64,000 bases of DNA from Brasilonema sennae CENA114 (GTDB lineage Bacteria > Cyanobacteriota > Cyanobacteriia > Cyanobacteriales > Nostocaceae): NCBI RefSeq assembly GCF_006968745.1, contig NZ_CP030118.1:2306654-2370653 (forward strand). Direction: 5' to 3'. This document shows, piece after piece, positions 37,229 to 46,116 of this stretch (the stretch's first letter is position 1; every line of letters starts with the position of its first letter). Under the pieces are notes generated by a model, which did not search any database, was not told the origin of the DNA, and saw nothing but the letters and a program-made list of their open reading frames with translations. Position numbers and translations under genes: made by a program.

Positions 37229-37954
37229 TCATAATTCAATTTTACTTGTAGCTTCGAGCAATAGAGGGTGTGACCACCAAAGTAATAGCACAAAAATAGC
37301 AACCCCCAAATAAGACGGACGTAAAAATTCCTGCCATAAGATAGATTGACGGCCCTCAAGTATAGCAGCAAAGGGCATGATCGAAGTACGCTGTTTTACT
37401 TGAGCATAAGCTTCTCCATAGCGATCGCTTAAACGGCGATCCCCATGCCATACTCCGAATAAATGGTGTAACACTAAACCAATTGAAGTGACAAGTGTAA
37501 AACTTGTACCCAACCACAAGGTATGAGCAACACACCAGATAATTTGTCCCACCATCTGTGGATGGCGAGTAATGCGAATAATTCCTGTTTCAAAAAGATG
37601 TACCTGAGGCTTTTGGATAGCAGCAATTTCTAGGAGATTGAAAGTAGCAGGATACAAAAACAAAAACGAAATAGCTGAGAGTACCCATACGAATGGCTGG
37701 ACTCCAGGTAAATTTTGGACGTACCAAAGTTGCAAGCCATCGTAGCGGTGGTTAAAAAAATAAATAATTAATATGACAGCCAACGGCAGGCTACTAAATG
37801 CAAAAATAATGCGATAGAGTCTACATCCAATATGCTTTTCTGCCCACGGGCGCAGGGCTGCGCCTCCACTATGGACAATTGCAAAACCAAATAGTAGTCC
37901 TAGCATGACAAAATGACTAAGGGTCAACCAAGACGTCGGCGGCATCATACACAC
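37229..37954 (-). CDS. NnrU-family membrane protein (Z-ISO-like)
   Basis: 241 residues with about six TM helices. Conserved motifs are HSGGAALRP, FETGIIRITRHPQMVGQIIWCVAH and the HHLFGVWHGDRRL loop. NnrU is related to plant 15-cis-zeta-carotene isomerase (Z-ISO), a heme-dependent enzyme of carotenoid synthesis. In cyanobacteria the role is less certain. Conserved histidines consistent with heme ligation are present. Starts at 37945 (MPPTSW) or 37954 are both possible. Confidence 0.85.
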   Translation of the reverse strand: MCMMPPTSWLTLSHFVMLGLLFGFAIVHSGGAALRPWAEKHIGCRLYRIIFAFSSLPLAVILIIYFFNHRYDGLQLWYVQNLPGVQPFVWVLSAISFLFLYPATFNLLEIAAIQKPQVHLFETGIIRITRHPQMVGQIIWCVAHTLWLGTSFTLVTSIGLVLHHLFGVWHGDRRLSDRYGEAYAQVKQRTSIMPFAAILEGRQSILWQEFLRPSYLGVAIFVLLLWWSHPLLLEATSKIEL

Positions 37955-39265
37955 AAATGAAGTAACTTAAAGAAAGCCTAATTTAGTACAACAAATACCA
38001 CAAACTATGTAAAAAACCGTATTGCAGGATATCCTGTCCCCATACAGTACGTGCATTGGATGAACTCACGTTGAGTGCCAACACGCGCACCATAAAATAG
38101 AATCACCTGATCAAAAAGCGACCATCTGAACTTAAGCCACTTATCATTGACAAGCTGAAGTTAATTAGGACTTGAGAACAGGAAAATTTCTTAGGGGAAG
38201 TATATCTGACTGAACAAACTTGTTTGAACGACACAGCATCGATGGTATTTGAGAATGGTAAAGTATCCTCAGATATTAGCTTATAAAAGTATCTAGCTGT
38301 GATCACATCAGAAAAAGAGGTACAGCACAAAGCAGTCAGTCGCAATGACCATACTCAGACAACAGCAAAACACAAAAAAACTCCCTCAATAAAATGTAGA
38401 TTAATGGCACTTTATGGAACAGCTAAACAATTTACTTCTCATATTAATAACCATATTACGAAAGAAGTTGTCATTGGCAAGAACTTTATTAAACTGAAAA
38501 AATGGACTTGGGACTTGCGTATCTTTCCCAATTTAACCAGTAAAAAAATATATAATGGCATGGTGCAGAGGATAGAAAACAGGGCACAACCCTGTCATCT
38601 GTCCCCTGTTTTTTATGACCATCCGCTGGAAAAACCAAAAGTCTCCCAGTCCAAATGGTCGTATGCTGAATTAGATGGCTTCATCCACTATAAAGTAGTC
38701 ATGAATAATTCTTCAGCTATAAGAGTGGATGCAGACTGTAGCAGTCAATCTTATCCTTGTGCGGGACATACAAACAAAGACAGTTGTCCCGAACCTTGGA
38801 TTAACGGTTTACTGTGGTGGAAGTCGTGGATCGCAGCTATGTGCAGATTTGGTTGGAGGGCAAAATGTGGCAATGAAAACGTTGTTACTCCGGCAAGACG
38901 CAAGTCAAACGGAAATTATTGTAACAACCTACCCCCTGAAAATCTCTCTATTCCGGGGCAACAAAATCATAGTCTCTCCTTGCAGGGGGAAGCGTAGAGG
39001 GGTGCATTGGATTTTGAAACGAAAACAAAAAAGCGTTCAAGCTTTTGAAACCCAGAGTGGAGTTTAGATAGAATTCTCCAGAAAATCTACTACTTATTAG
39101 GGTTAGTTGTAGAAAAGAGAACTTTAGTCAAGATGGTATGCTACTGTCTTTTTCGAGTAAAGTCTCCAAATTTAAGATGCAATAAATCGTGCCCTGCTGT
39201 GAAGTTTTTTTACGCTGGTTTGTACAAGACTGCCGCTCATGCTCAAAGTTTGTGGGTTTAGCCTT
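37955..39265. other. 1.3 kb region without a recognised gene
   Basis: Two overlapping plus-strand frames (38299-38997, 232 codons; 38729-39067, 112 codons) compete in different phases. Neither shows a family I recognise, and the longer one spans a terminator-like hairpin (38576-38614, arms AAAACAGGG / CCCTGTTTT plus T-run). I therefore do not call either as CDS. The phase at 38729-38990 has plausible codon use (LGLTVYCGGSRGSQLCADLV) and may be a gene remnant. Confidence 0.4.
38576..38614 (+). terminator. Terminator-like hairpin in the region upstream of rbcR
   Basis: Arms AAAACAGGG and CCCTGTTTT enclose a loop with a nested ACAGGG/CCCTGT-type repeat. The right arm runs into TTTTTTAT on the plus strand. 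What it ends is unclear; a short RNA or a decayed gene upstream are possibilities. Confidence 0.4.
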
Positions 39266-40279
39266 ATGTCTGACCTTCCTTTCACTTTAGATCAGTTACG
39301 TATTCTCAAAGCGATCGCCGCAGAAGGAAGCTTCAAGCGTGCCGCTGATAGCCTTTATGTATCCCAGCCTGCTGTTAGCTTGCAAGTGCAAAACCTAGAA
39401 CGGCAGCTGGATGTTCCATTATTTGACCGTGGAGGACGTCGTGCACAACTAACCGAAGCTGGACATTTACTTCTGAGTTACGGTGAGAAAATCCTCAGCC
39501 TGTGTCAGGAAACTTGCCGCGCTATTGAGGATTTGCAAAATCTCCAAGGCGGTACTTTGATTATTGGTGCTTCTCAAACCACCGGCACCTATCTTTTACC
39601 CCGGATGATTGGGATGTTCCGACAAAAATATCCAGATGTGGCAGTGCAATTGCACGTGCACTCCACCCGCAGAACCACTTGGAGTGTAGCTAACGGACAG
39701 GTGGATTTGGCAATCATCGGTGGCGAAATTCCTGGTGAACTCGCGGAATCTTTGGATATTATTCCATATGCCGAAGATGAACTGTCACTTATTATACCTG
39801 TAGTCCATCCCTTTGCCAAACTTGAAACGATTCAAAGAGAAGACCTATATAAATTAGAGTTCATCGCTCTCGATTCTCAATCTACTATCCGCAAGGTCAT
39901 TGACCAAGTACTATCACGCTGTGACATTGACACGCGGCGTTTTAAAATCGAAATGGAACTAAACTCCATAGAAGCTATAAAAAATGCCGTGCAATCCGGT
40001 TTGGGGGCTGCCTTTGTCTCGACTTCGGCAATAGCTAAAGAGTTACAAATGGGGGTGCTACACAGTGCTCCCATTGAAGGTGTGATAGTCAAGCGGATGC
40101 TAAACCTGGTTTTTAATCCTAATCGTTACAGATCTAAGGCAGCAGAAGCGTTTAGTCGGGAAATTCTACCCCAGTTTACTGCACCAGGATGGAATCTAGA
40201 AATGTTAAAAACATCACGCAAACCCGTAATGGTTAGTACAGTGGATGTAGGAGCGCATAATTTTGACGACGATGATTAA
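39266..40279 (+). CDS. rbcR: LysR-type transcriptional regulator RbcR
   Basis: About 337 residues. The N-terminal winged HTH reads [40 protein letters not shown], the pattern of the RbcR/CmpR/NdhR group. The effector domain (about 95-300) begins [20 protein letters not shown]. The overall sequence fits RbcR (plastid Ycf30), which controls Rubisco and carbon-fixation genes. The C-terminus carries a DDDD tail. ATG 39266 ([10 protein letters not shown]) matches the family start; the upstream TTG/ATG is unlikely. No rbc gene is in the window. Confidence 0.88.
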   Translation: MSDLPFTLDQLRILKAIAAEGSFKRAADSLYVSQPAVSLQVQNLERQLDVPLFDRGGRRAQLTEAGHLLLSYGEKILSLCQETCRAIEDLQNLQGGTLIIGASQTTGTYLLPRMIGMFRQKYPDVAVQLHVHSTRRTTWSVANGQVDLAIIGGEIPGELAESLDIIPYAEDELSLIIPVVHPFAKLETIQREDLYKLEFIALDSQSTIRKVIDQVLSRCDIDTRRFKIEMELNSIEAIKNAVQSGLGAAFVSTSAIAKELQMGVLHSAPIEGVIVKRMLNLVFNPNRYRSKAAEAFSREILPQFTAPGWNLEMLKTSRKPVMVSTVDVGAHNFDDDD

Positions 40280-40284
40280 GATGT

Positions 40285-40312
40285 AGTCATTAGTCATTGG
40301 TCATTAGTCATT
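40285..40312. repeat. Heptanucleotide tandem repeat AGTCATT x4
   Basis: Four consecutive AGTCATT units (third is GGTCATT) begin 6 bases after the rbcR stop. It marks the left edge of a repeat-rich block. Confidence 0.8.
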
Positions 40313-40903
40313 AGGAGGCACTGCATTGGGGAGGACAGTGCCGGGGTGAGGCAGCGCTCTTGGTAGGCTTTCCCGACAGTCAGGCACCTGTCCGTTGAGG
40401 CAGTGGGTCCTTGCGGGTTTTCCGACAGTCCCGCAACTGCCGTCCCTTGTCCCTTGCGCGTGTCCCTTTGGGACGAGCGCGTCTTTGAACGCGAGTGCGG
40501 GCAAGGCAGGGCTATAGAGATACCCGAAAGGTGAGTAAGCGCGCTGCAGTCCTTGTCTCCCGACTGGCGCTCTTCCGTTAGACGTGCTACAGGCATACCC
40601 GTATCTCCTCCACCAGACGCTCTTGCAACGGCGCACGCGTGCCGCAAGCATAGGGCAATTCCTACAGAGGGAACTGGCATCCCCAGCGAACCAAGGGGAA
40701 AAACTTCCCCTTGAGGACTCATCCCCAGAGGAAACCCCTCGCTCCCCCATTGTTCGCGTGCCTCCTGTACAAGAGCAATGCTTACGCTGTAGCTGTGGTG
40801 GGCAGCTGCAGCAGGAGGCGCACAAGTGATGTTTATTAGTTAAGCGCTCTTGACTATTGACTATTGAGTGTTGAGTATGGAATTTGAGTATTGAGTGTTG
40901 AGT
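40313..40903. repeat. Composite repeat-rich intergenic block
   Basis: About 590 bases, unusually GC-rich for an intergenic region. Several blocks with CTTTCCCGACAG / CAGGCACCTG and GCGGGTTTTCCGACAG recur within it, with relatives at 26660 and 62280. It ends in TGAGTAT/TGAGTGT heptads, with a 20-base direct repeat at 40863-40882 and 40890-40909. Long open frames on both strands are by-products of the GC content and not called as genes. Confidence 0.65.
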
Positions 40904-42337
40904 ATGGAAATTTATTGTACTCGTCCACGCTGCCCCCGCCCACAAAATTATTTTTCAGATTTAGATGATCATGGGACCATCAGAACAGTGCAGCAGAAAT
41001 ACTGTACTGCTTGCGGAATGCCGCTGATGTTAGACGGACGCTATTTGCCGATAAAGCTTTTAGGACGAGGCGGATTTGGAGCAGCGTTTTTGGCACGCGA
41101 TCGCCGTACCCCAGGAATGCGCCAATGTGTAGTGAAGCAGTTTCAACCTGCGGGAGATTTAAGTCCAACTCAATTACAACTAGCACAAGATCTATTTGAA
41201 CGAGAGGCAGTCGTCTTAGAGCAAATTGGACGCCAACATGAGCAAATTCCAGACTTATACGCTTTCTTTCCAGTTATCATTCCCAGCTTACAAGCAGGAG
41301 AGCAAGACCAGTTCTTTTATTTAGTACAAGAATATATTGACGGACAAAACTTAGAGGAAGAATTAGCCCAAAAAGGCAAGTATTCAGAACAAGAAGTTTT
41401 AGAAATTCTGCAAGAAATTCTCAAAATACTCAAGTTTGTTCATCAAAAAAATATTATCCACAGAGACATCAAACCTTCCAACATCATGCGCGATCGCTAT
41501 GGCAAACTTTTCTTGCTAGATTTTGGCGCAGTTAAACTGGTTACAAACGCTCCCATTGGTGCATCTGCTCCTTCCACTAATATATATTCTATGGGATTTG
41601 CTCCCCCCGAACAAATGTCCGGAGGTCAAGTATTTCCATCTACAGATTTGTACGCTTTGGCTGTGACAATCCTGATGTTATTAACGGGCGAAACAGAGAT
41701 AACTCAACTGTTCGATGCGTATAGTAACCAGTGGAAATGGCGGGGTCATGTGAGTGTCAGCCCACACCTTGCTGATATTTTAGATAAGATGCTTTTAAGC
41801 GCGGCTAATCAACGCTATCAGTCGGCGCAGGAGGTTCTAGATGCCCTCAATGTATCTCAAAACCATATACCTTCTACATACATAAATCCCCGTCAGCCTT
41901 CTGTCACCCCACAACCACAATCACAGCAAACACAGACTCAACCCCCAGTACAAAAGCAATCCGTTTCTGCGACTGGGCCTGTTAAACAACAATTTTCTTT
42001 AATTAAATTATTAGCTAGAGCAGCGTTTAGTGGGTTTGAAGGAGCATTGATAACAATTGGTCTTTCAACAATACTACCATCGCCAGTCATCACTTTGGCT
42101 GCTGCTTGTGTCATTTTATCAGGGTTAATTTATGCCCAATGGAAGCGATGGATTGGAGGATCTGATTTATTAATTTTTCCTGCAATCACTTTAGGGATTG
42201 TCTTATTCTTGTTACGGGTACGGGGCGGTTTTACCATTGAGGAAGTTATTATTTTGTCTGTTGCGGCGGCATTAATGGCGATCGCAGCCACAGCACTATT
42301 TCGTCTTATTTACAAATTGTTATCTCTGCTGCTATAA
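40904..42337 (+). CDS. Serine/threonine protein kinase with N-terminal zinc ribbon and C-terminal membrane domain
   Basis: About 477 residues. A four-cysteine ribbon (Cys5, Cys10, Cys34, Cys37) precedes the kinase domain. That domain has the loop LGRGGFGAAFL, VVKQF with the ATP-binding Lys, HRDIKPSN, DFGAVK and PPEQ. A Gln/Pro/Thr-rich linker leads to a C-terminal region of about four TM helices. It should be an active membrane kinase. The ATG at 40904 lies inside a short tandem repeat, so its leader was shaped by that repeat. A PstS-like gene follows after 26 bases, probably co-transcribed. Confidence 0.9.
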   Translation: MEIYCTRPRCPRPQNYFSDLDDHGTIRTVQQKYCTACGMPLMLDGRYLPIKLLGRGGFGAAFLARDRRTPGMRQCVVKQFQPAGDLSPTQLQLAQDLFEREAVVLEQIGRQHEQIPDLYAFFPVIIPSLQAGEQDQFFYLVQEYIDGQNLEEELAQKGKYSEQEVLEILQEILKILKFVHQKNIIHRDIKPSNIMRDRYGKLFLLDFGAVKLVTNAPIGASAPSTNIYSMGFAPPEQMSGGQVFPSTDLYALAVTILMLLTGETEITQLFDAYSNQWKWRGHVSVSPHLADILDKMLLSAANQRYQSAQEVLDALNVSQNHIPSTYINPRQPSVTPQPQSQQTQTQPPVQKQSVSATGPVKQQFSLIKLLARAAFSGFEGALITIGLSTILPSPVITLAAACVILSGLIYAQWKRWIGGSDLLIFPAITLGIVLFLLRVRGGFTIEEVIILSVAAALMAIAATALFRLIYKLLSLLL

Positions 42338-42363
42338 ACACCATTCGGTGCTAATACCCATTT

Positions 42364-43437
42364 ATGTCTGATAAAAACGAAACGCTTAGCCTTTTCCTAG
42401 CCATCGTTATAACGCTTGGCTTAACCTTTGCTGGCTTATGGTTTCTTATAGAACGCTGGGCTAAAATAAGTAATACAAACCAAGTTAATTCTACTCCTGT
42501 TGTCAATCCTTCGGTAAATAATAATCCAGCTAATAGCTCTGCTATTCTAAATTCTACGACAACAAGTTGTAGTATACCAAATCTACCAACGGGGACATTC
42601 AACTACGGTGGTAGTACAACATGGGCACCTATCCGTAGAGACTTAGACCCACTGCTTCAAAGCATCTGCCCTCAGTTTACTTTACGTTACGTTCAACCTC
42701 CTGTTGAAAAACCAGGTTCTGGCACTGGTATTCGGATGTTGGTAGATAATCAACTCGCTTTTTCTCAATCTTCTCGCTCAATTCAGGGTGAAGAAAACCA
42801 AAAAGCACTACAGAAAGGATTTAGTCTTAAAGAAATTCCAGTGGCAATTGATGGTATTGCGATCGCCGTCAACCCAAACCTTAACATTCCTGGTTTAACT
42901 GTCTCCCAGATCAAAGACATTTACACTGGCAAGATAACTAACTGGCAAGAAGTGGGTGGTTCAGATCTACCAATTATACCATACACTCGCAGCAAAGAAG
43001 CTGGCGGTACAGTAGAGTTTTTTATCGAAAATATTTTAAACAAAGAGAACCTTGGTAATAACGTAAGTTATGTTAGTACGACTACTGAAGCTCTGAGAAA
43101 ACTGGCTTCGAGTCCTGGTGGAATTTACTATGCTTCTGCACCAGAGGTTGTGCCCCAATGCACAGTTAAGTCCCTACCAGTGGGGCGTATTTCGGGGCAA
43201 TTTGTCCCTCCCTACCAAGAACCCTTCATACCTCTGTCTGAATGTCCCGGCAAGCAGAATCAGTTGAATGCTCTGGCATTTCGTACTGGGGACTACCCAA
43301 TTACCCGTAATTTGTTTGTGATTTTAAAACAAAATGGTCAAACAGAGCAGCAAGCAGGGGATGCTTATGCAAATTGGCTGCTGACACCTCAAGGTCAAGA
43401 ACTGATTCAAAAGGCTGGATTTGTCAGAATTAAGTGA
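42364..43437 (+). CDS. Membrane-anchored PstS-like phosphate-binding protein
   Basis: 357 residues with an N-terminal TM anchor (about 8-27), a low-complexity Asn/Ser linker and a periplasmic-binding-protein domain of the PstS family. Motifs are GGSTTWAPI, GSGTGIRMLVD, LAFSQSSRSI, EIPVAIDGIAIAVNP, GKITNWQEVGG and TPQGQELIQKAGF. Ser/Thr/Arg/Asp residues for oxyanion binding are plausible at these loops. No PstC/A/B genes are adjacent. Coupling to a Ser/Thr kinase suggests a sensing rather than a transport role; that is inference. Confidence 0.85.
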   Translation: MSDKNETLSLFLAIVITLGLTFAGLWFLIERWAKISNTNQVNSTPVVNPSVNNNPANSSAILNSTTTSCSIPNLPTGTFNYGGSTTWAPIRRDLDPLLQSICPQFTLRYVQPPVEKPGSGTGIRMLVDNQLAFSQSSRSIQGEENQKALQKGFSLKEIPVAIDGIAIAVNPNLNIPGLTVSQIKDIYTGKITNWQEVGGSDLPIIPYTRSKEAGGTVEFFIENILNKENLGNNVSYVSTTTEALRKLASSPGGIYYASAPEVVPQCTVKSLPVGRISGQFVPPYQEPFIPLSECPGKQNQLNALAFRTGDYPITRNLFVILKQNGQTEQQAGDAYANWLLTPQGQELIQKAGFVRIK

Positions 43438-43720
43438 TATGGAAGAATTCAGGAGTCGTGACGTCAGTCGTCAGAAGTAAAAACAGTCCGCAGCGTATGC
43501 GCAAAGCGCACGCCCAGAGCGGCTCAAGCGCAGGGGGCAAGGGGCATACGAAATTAAATTATGTGTATTTACTTACACAATTGATTAAGAAAAAATTCTC
43601 TGTGCTTTACGACTGAAGGCTGAGAATTTCTTTTTTGGTGCAGCCTAATACAATTCTTTCCTGCAGCTGAAGCACTGAGGGGAAATCTAATAATTATTAG
43701 CAAATTTACAATATAAAATT

Positions 43721-44050
43721 ATGACGTCAGATCAAATAAGTTTATTGCTTCAACTTCAACTTCGCCAGACGCTTGCTTTGGAAAAAATGTCCGATGCTCT
43801 AGAGCGTCTCAAAGAGGGAAAATTGGCTATTCCTAATAAAAATGTTGGTCCAGTTTCCAAAGCTTACGCACCGCCATACGAAATTCAGATCGGAGCAAGA
43901 ATTAAAGTTATCAACGAAAAACTCTTTGGTGAAACTAAAGAAGGAATTGTGACTGACGTGCGGCGCGGAGGAACCTCCTGGCTTGTCCAAGTGAATGTTG
44001 AGGGAATGACAAGAGTGGTTCGACCTTGGGATGTTGAGGTATTGCCTTAA
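43721..44050 (+). CDS. Small protein with helical N-terminus and SH3-like C-terminus, unknown function
   Basis: 109 residues, no family recognised. Residues 1-35 form an amphipathic helix (LLLQLQLRQTLALEKMSDALERL). Residues about 55-109 look like a small beta-barrel (IGARIKVINEKLFGETKEGIVTDVRRGG...WDVEVLP), similar to KOW/SH3-like folds. No signal peptide. A GCGATACG...CGTATCGC hairpin lies 20 bases beyond its stop. Codon use is normal for this genome, and I regard it as a real gene. Confidence 0.65.
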   Translation: MTSDQISLLLQLQLRQTLALEKMSDALERLKEGKLAIPNKNVGPVSKAYAPPYEIQIGARIKVINEKLFGETKEGIVTDVRRGGTSWLVQVNVEGMTRVVRPWDVEVLP

Positions 44051-44069
44051 TTGGCATAGTTGAGTCAGT

Positions 44070-44090
44070 GCGATACGTTAAGCGTATCGC
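44070..44090. repeat. Palindrome GCGATACG-CGTATCGC
   Basis: A perfect 8-bp inverted repeat with a 5-base loop, the same arm as the palindromic insert at 57301-57335 in the histidine kinase. It has no T-run, so it is a dispersed element rather than a terminator. Confidence 0.65.
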
Positions 44091-44123
44091 GCTTGGGGGT
44101 GGTGGTATTAACAGATTTTTAAG

Positions 44124-45848
44124 TTATTTTGGTTTTGGAACTGGAGAGGGATCGCTAAAGATAGTCTTTCGCTGCTCATCGCCAAAAATTGCCCCTCGCT
44201 GCTTTAGGTCGCGCTTGGTATCCTCTGTAAGACCTTTACTCCGTCCAAATAAGGCATTCATAACGATAGCACCGCTCAGGTCGGCACCGCTCAGGTCGGC
44301 ATCGCTCAGGTCGGCATCGCTCAGGTTGGCACCGCTCAGGTTGGCATCGCTCAGATCCGCAAGGTTCAGATCCGCAAGGTTCAGGTTGGCACCGATCAGG
44401 TTGGCATCGCTCAGATCGGCACGGCTCAGGTTGGCACGGCTCAGGTTGGCATCGCTCAGGTTGGCACGGCTCAGGTTGGCACGGCTCAGGTTGGCACGGC
44501 TTAGGTCGGCATTACTTAAATCAAGATTTACAGCTGCGTGATTAACAATTTCCCAAATTAAACGCCACTTGCGATCAATCCGCGTTTCCTTGTTAATAAT
44601 TGCACCCTTTAGGTAAGCAAGGCTGAGGTTGGCACCGCTGAGGTTGGCACCGCTGAGGTTGGCACCGCTGAGGTTGGCATTGCTCAGGTAGGCAGCGATC
44701 AGGTTGGCACCGCTGAGGTTGGCACTGCTCAGGTTGGCAGCGATCAGGTTGGCAGCGATCAGGTTGGCACCGCTCAGGTTGGCACCGCTGAGGTTGGCAC
44801 CGCTCAGGTTGGCACCGCTGAGGTTGGCACCGCTCAGGTTGGCATCGCTCAGGTTGGCACCGCTCAGGTTGGCATTACTTAAATCTCGACCTATAGCTCC
44901 GTGATTAACAATCTTCCAAATTAAACGCCACTTGCCATCAATCCGTGTTTCCTTGTTAATAATTGCACCCTTTAGGTAAGCAAGGCTCAGGTTGGCACCG
45001 CTCAGGTTAGCACCACTCAAGTCAGCACCACTTAAGTCAGCTTCACTTAAGTCAGCACCACTTAAGTGAGCTTCACTTAAGTCAACATCGCTCAAGTCAA
45101 CATCGCTCAAGTCAACATCGCTCAAGTCAACATCGCTCAAGTCAGCACCTCTCAAATTTCGACCCTTAACTGGCTGACTAACAATCTCTTGCACTAGACG
45201 CCATTTCTCATCTAATTCGTTACTTTCGTCATCATCTGAAATTTCGCTCAAAATTTGAGCATCCTCAACAGGAAAACCGTTTACTTCTGTTAGTTCTCCT
45301 GATTCAAACTGAGATACAAGCCGTTTGATATCTTCTTGAGAACCTTCTACAATTAATCTGATGCTGCCTTCTTGAATATCAGTAATTGTTATAGTGTCTC
45401 CTGAATGTTCTTGTAAAAACAATTGAATAATTTTGAAGTTGAAAACTGAATTGATATCGCCTTTTAATATAATTTCAGCTTTAAAAAGTTTGCTATGTTT
45501 ATCTATTACAGTTACTTTACGGTGAAGTGTTTGCATTTGCCCCACCTCCTCATTAATTTCTAAGCTACTCCTATATTTTCTTTCTATTCGCTCAGATTGT
45601 TCTTCTTCTGCTATGTCTATCCACTTCAGTTTCAATGCCTCACATATTCTTTTAAAGGAATCAAGCTGAATTGGTTCACGCTGAAAAAATTTTGTAACTG
45701 TATTACGAGCTAATAATTGAGATTTTGCAAAGTTACTTTTTGAATCAAATCCTAGCCTTATTAAAGCATTTTCTGCTCTCTCTACACCTTGTGGAGACGC
45801 GATGATAGTTATTTTCTTCTTTTTTCTGTTTTGGCTAGGATCTGTCAT
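44124..45848 (-). CDS. HTH-like / TRADD-N-like / pentapeptide-repeat protein
   Basis: 574 residues. Residues about 10-85 resemble the N-terminal HTH-like domain of the NACHT protein at 27877 (TKFFQREPI, ICEALKLKW). Residues about 115-205 (AEIILKGDIN, LFLQEHSGDTITI, EGSIRLIVEGSQEDIKRL, FESGELTEVNGFPVEDAQIL) resemble the bacterial TRADD-N domain described in conflict systems; this is from memory and tentative. The rest is three blocks of pentapeptide repeats (A(D/N)LSG type), each led by a linker WRLxxxIVxxxxxGRDL. A TRADD-N-associated two-TM gene lies divergently 268 bases away. I infer a sensor or scaffold of an immune-like system. Confidence 0.85.
   Translation of the reverse strand: MTDPSQNRKKKKITIIASPQGVERAENALIRLGFDSKSNFAKSQLLARNTVTKFFQREPIQLDSFKRICEALKLKWIDIAEEEQSERIERKYRSSLEINEEVGQMQTLHRKVTVIDKHSKLFKAEIILKGDINSVFNFKIIQLFLQEHSGDTITITDIQEGSIRLIVEGSQEDIKRLVSQFESGELTEVNGFPVEDAQILSEISDDDESNELDEKWRLVQEIVSQPVKGRNLRGADLSDVDLSDVDLSDVDLSDVDLSEAHLSGADLSEADLSGADLSGANLSGANLSLAYLKGAIINKETRIDGKWRLIWKIVNHGAIGRDLSNANLSGANLSDANLSGANLSGANLSGANLSGANLSGANLIAANLIAANLSSANLSGANLIAAYLSNANLSGANLSGANLSGANLSLAYLKGAIINKETRIDRKWRLIWEIVNHAAVNLDLSNADLSRANLSRANLSRANLSDANLSRANLSRADLSDANLIGANLNLADLNLADLSDANLSGANLSDADLSDADLSGADLSGAIVMNALFGRSKGLTEDTKRDLKQRGAIFGDEQRKTIFSDPSPVPKPK
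44263..45155 (-). repeat. 15-bp tandem repeats encoding pentapeptides, in three modules
   Basis: Units of GGTTGGCACCGCTCA type repeat with a 15-base period in three runs (about 44263-44520, 44610-44880 and 44975-45155). Two near-identical linkers of about 100 bases (around 44515-44615 and 44875-44985) separate them. So a higher-order module of linker plus array has been duplicated. Confidence 0.85.
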
Positions 45849-46116
45849 AGTTTGACCAGAGTTTTTTTAAGCGAAGGAAGAAGATGCAAGAAACAAGGAA
45901 GAAGACCAACTTCTATCTTCCTTGTTCCTTCTGACTTCTTCCATGTTAAAGGCGATTGCCTACGGCAGAGCTAGCCCCTAAGGGGCCGCTACGCAAACGC
46001 TTAACGCTTGTGCAATCAAAAGTAGCGCATAAGACAATCATAGAAAGGTCACAGGTGATGAACAACACAATCGTTGCGTAGTCAAGATTACAGGCGTTTG
46101 GCTGCACATTAGAAGT

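Noticed and set aside
38299..38997. 232-codon plus-strand open frame
   Set aside because: It spans a terminator-like hairpin, has unusual amino acid composition, no family, and competes with another frame; described as unexplained instead.
40294..40945. Long minus-strand frames (142 and 213 codons) and a plus-strand frame at 40584
   Set aside because: They lie in GC-rich composite repeats; the peptides are Arg/Ser/Pro-rich and overlap each other in different phases.
43434..43616. 60-codon frame after the PstS-like gene
   Set aside because: It runs through palindrome-rich sequence (CGCAGCGTATGCGCAAAGCG) and has no recognisable product.
44068..44904. Plus-strand frames with RSAPLRLA-type repeats
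   Set aside because: They are the antisense of the 15-bp pentapeptide repeats of the minus-strand gene.
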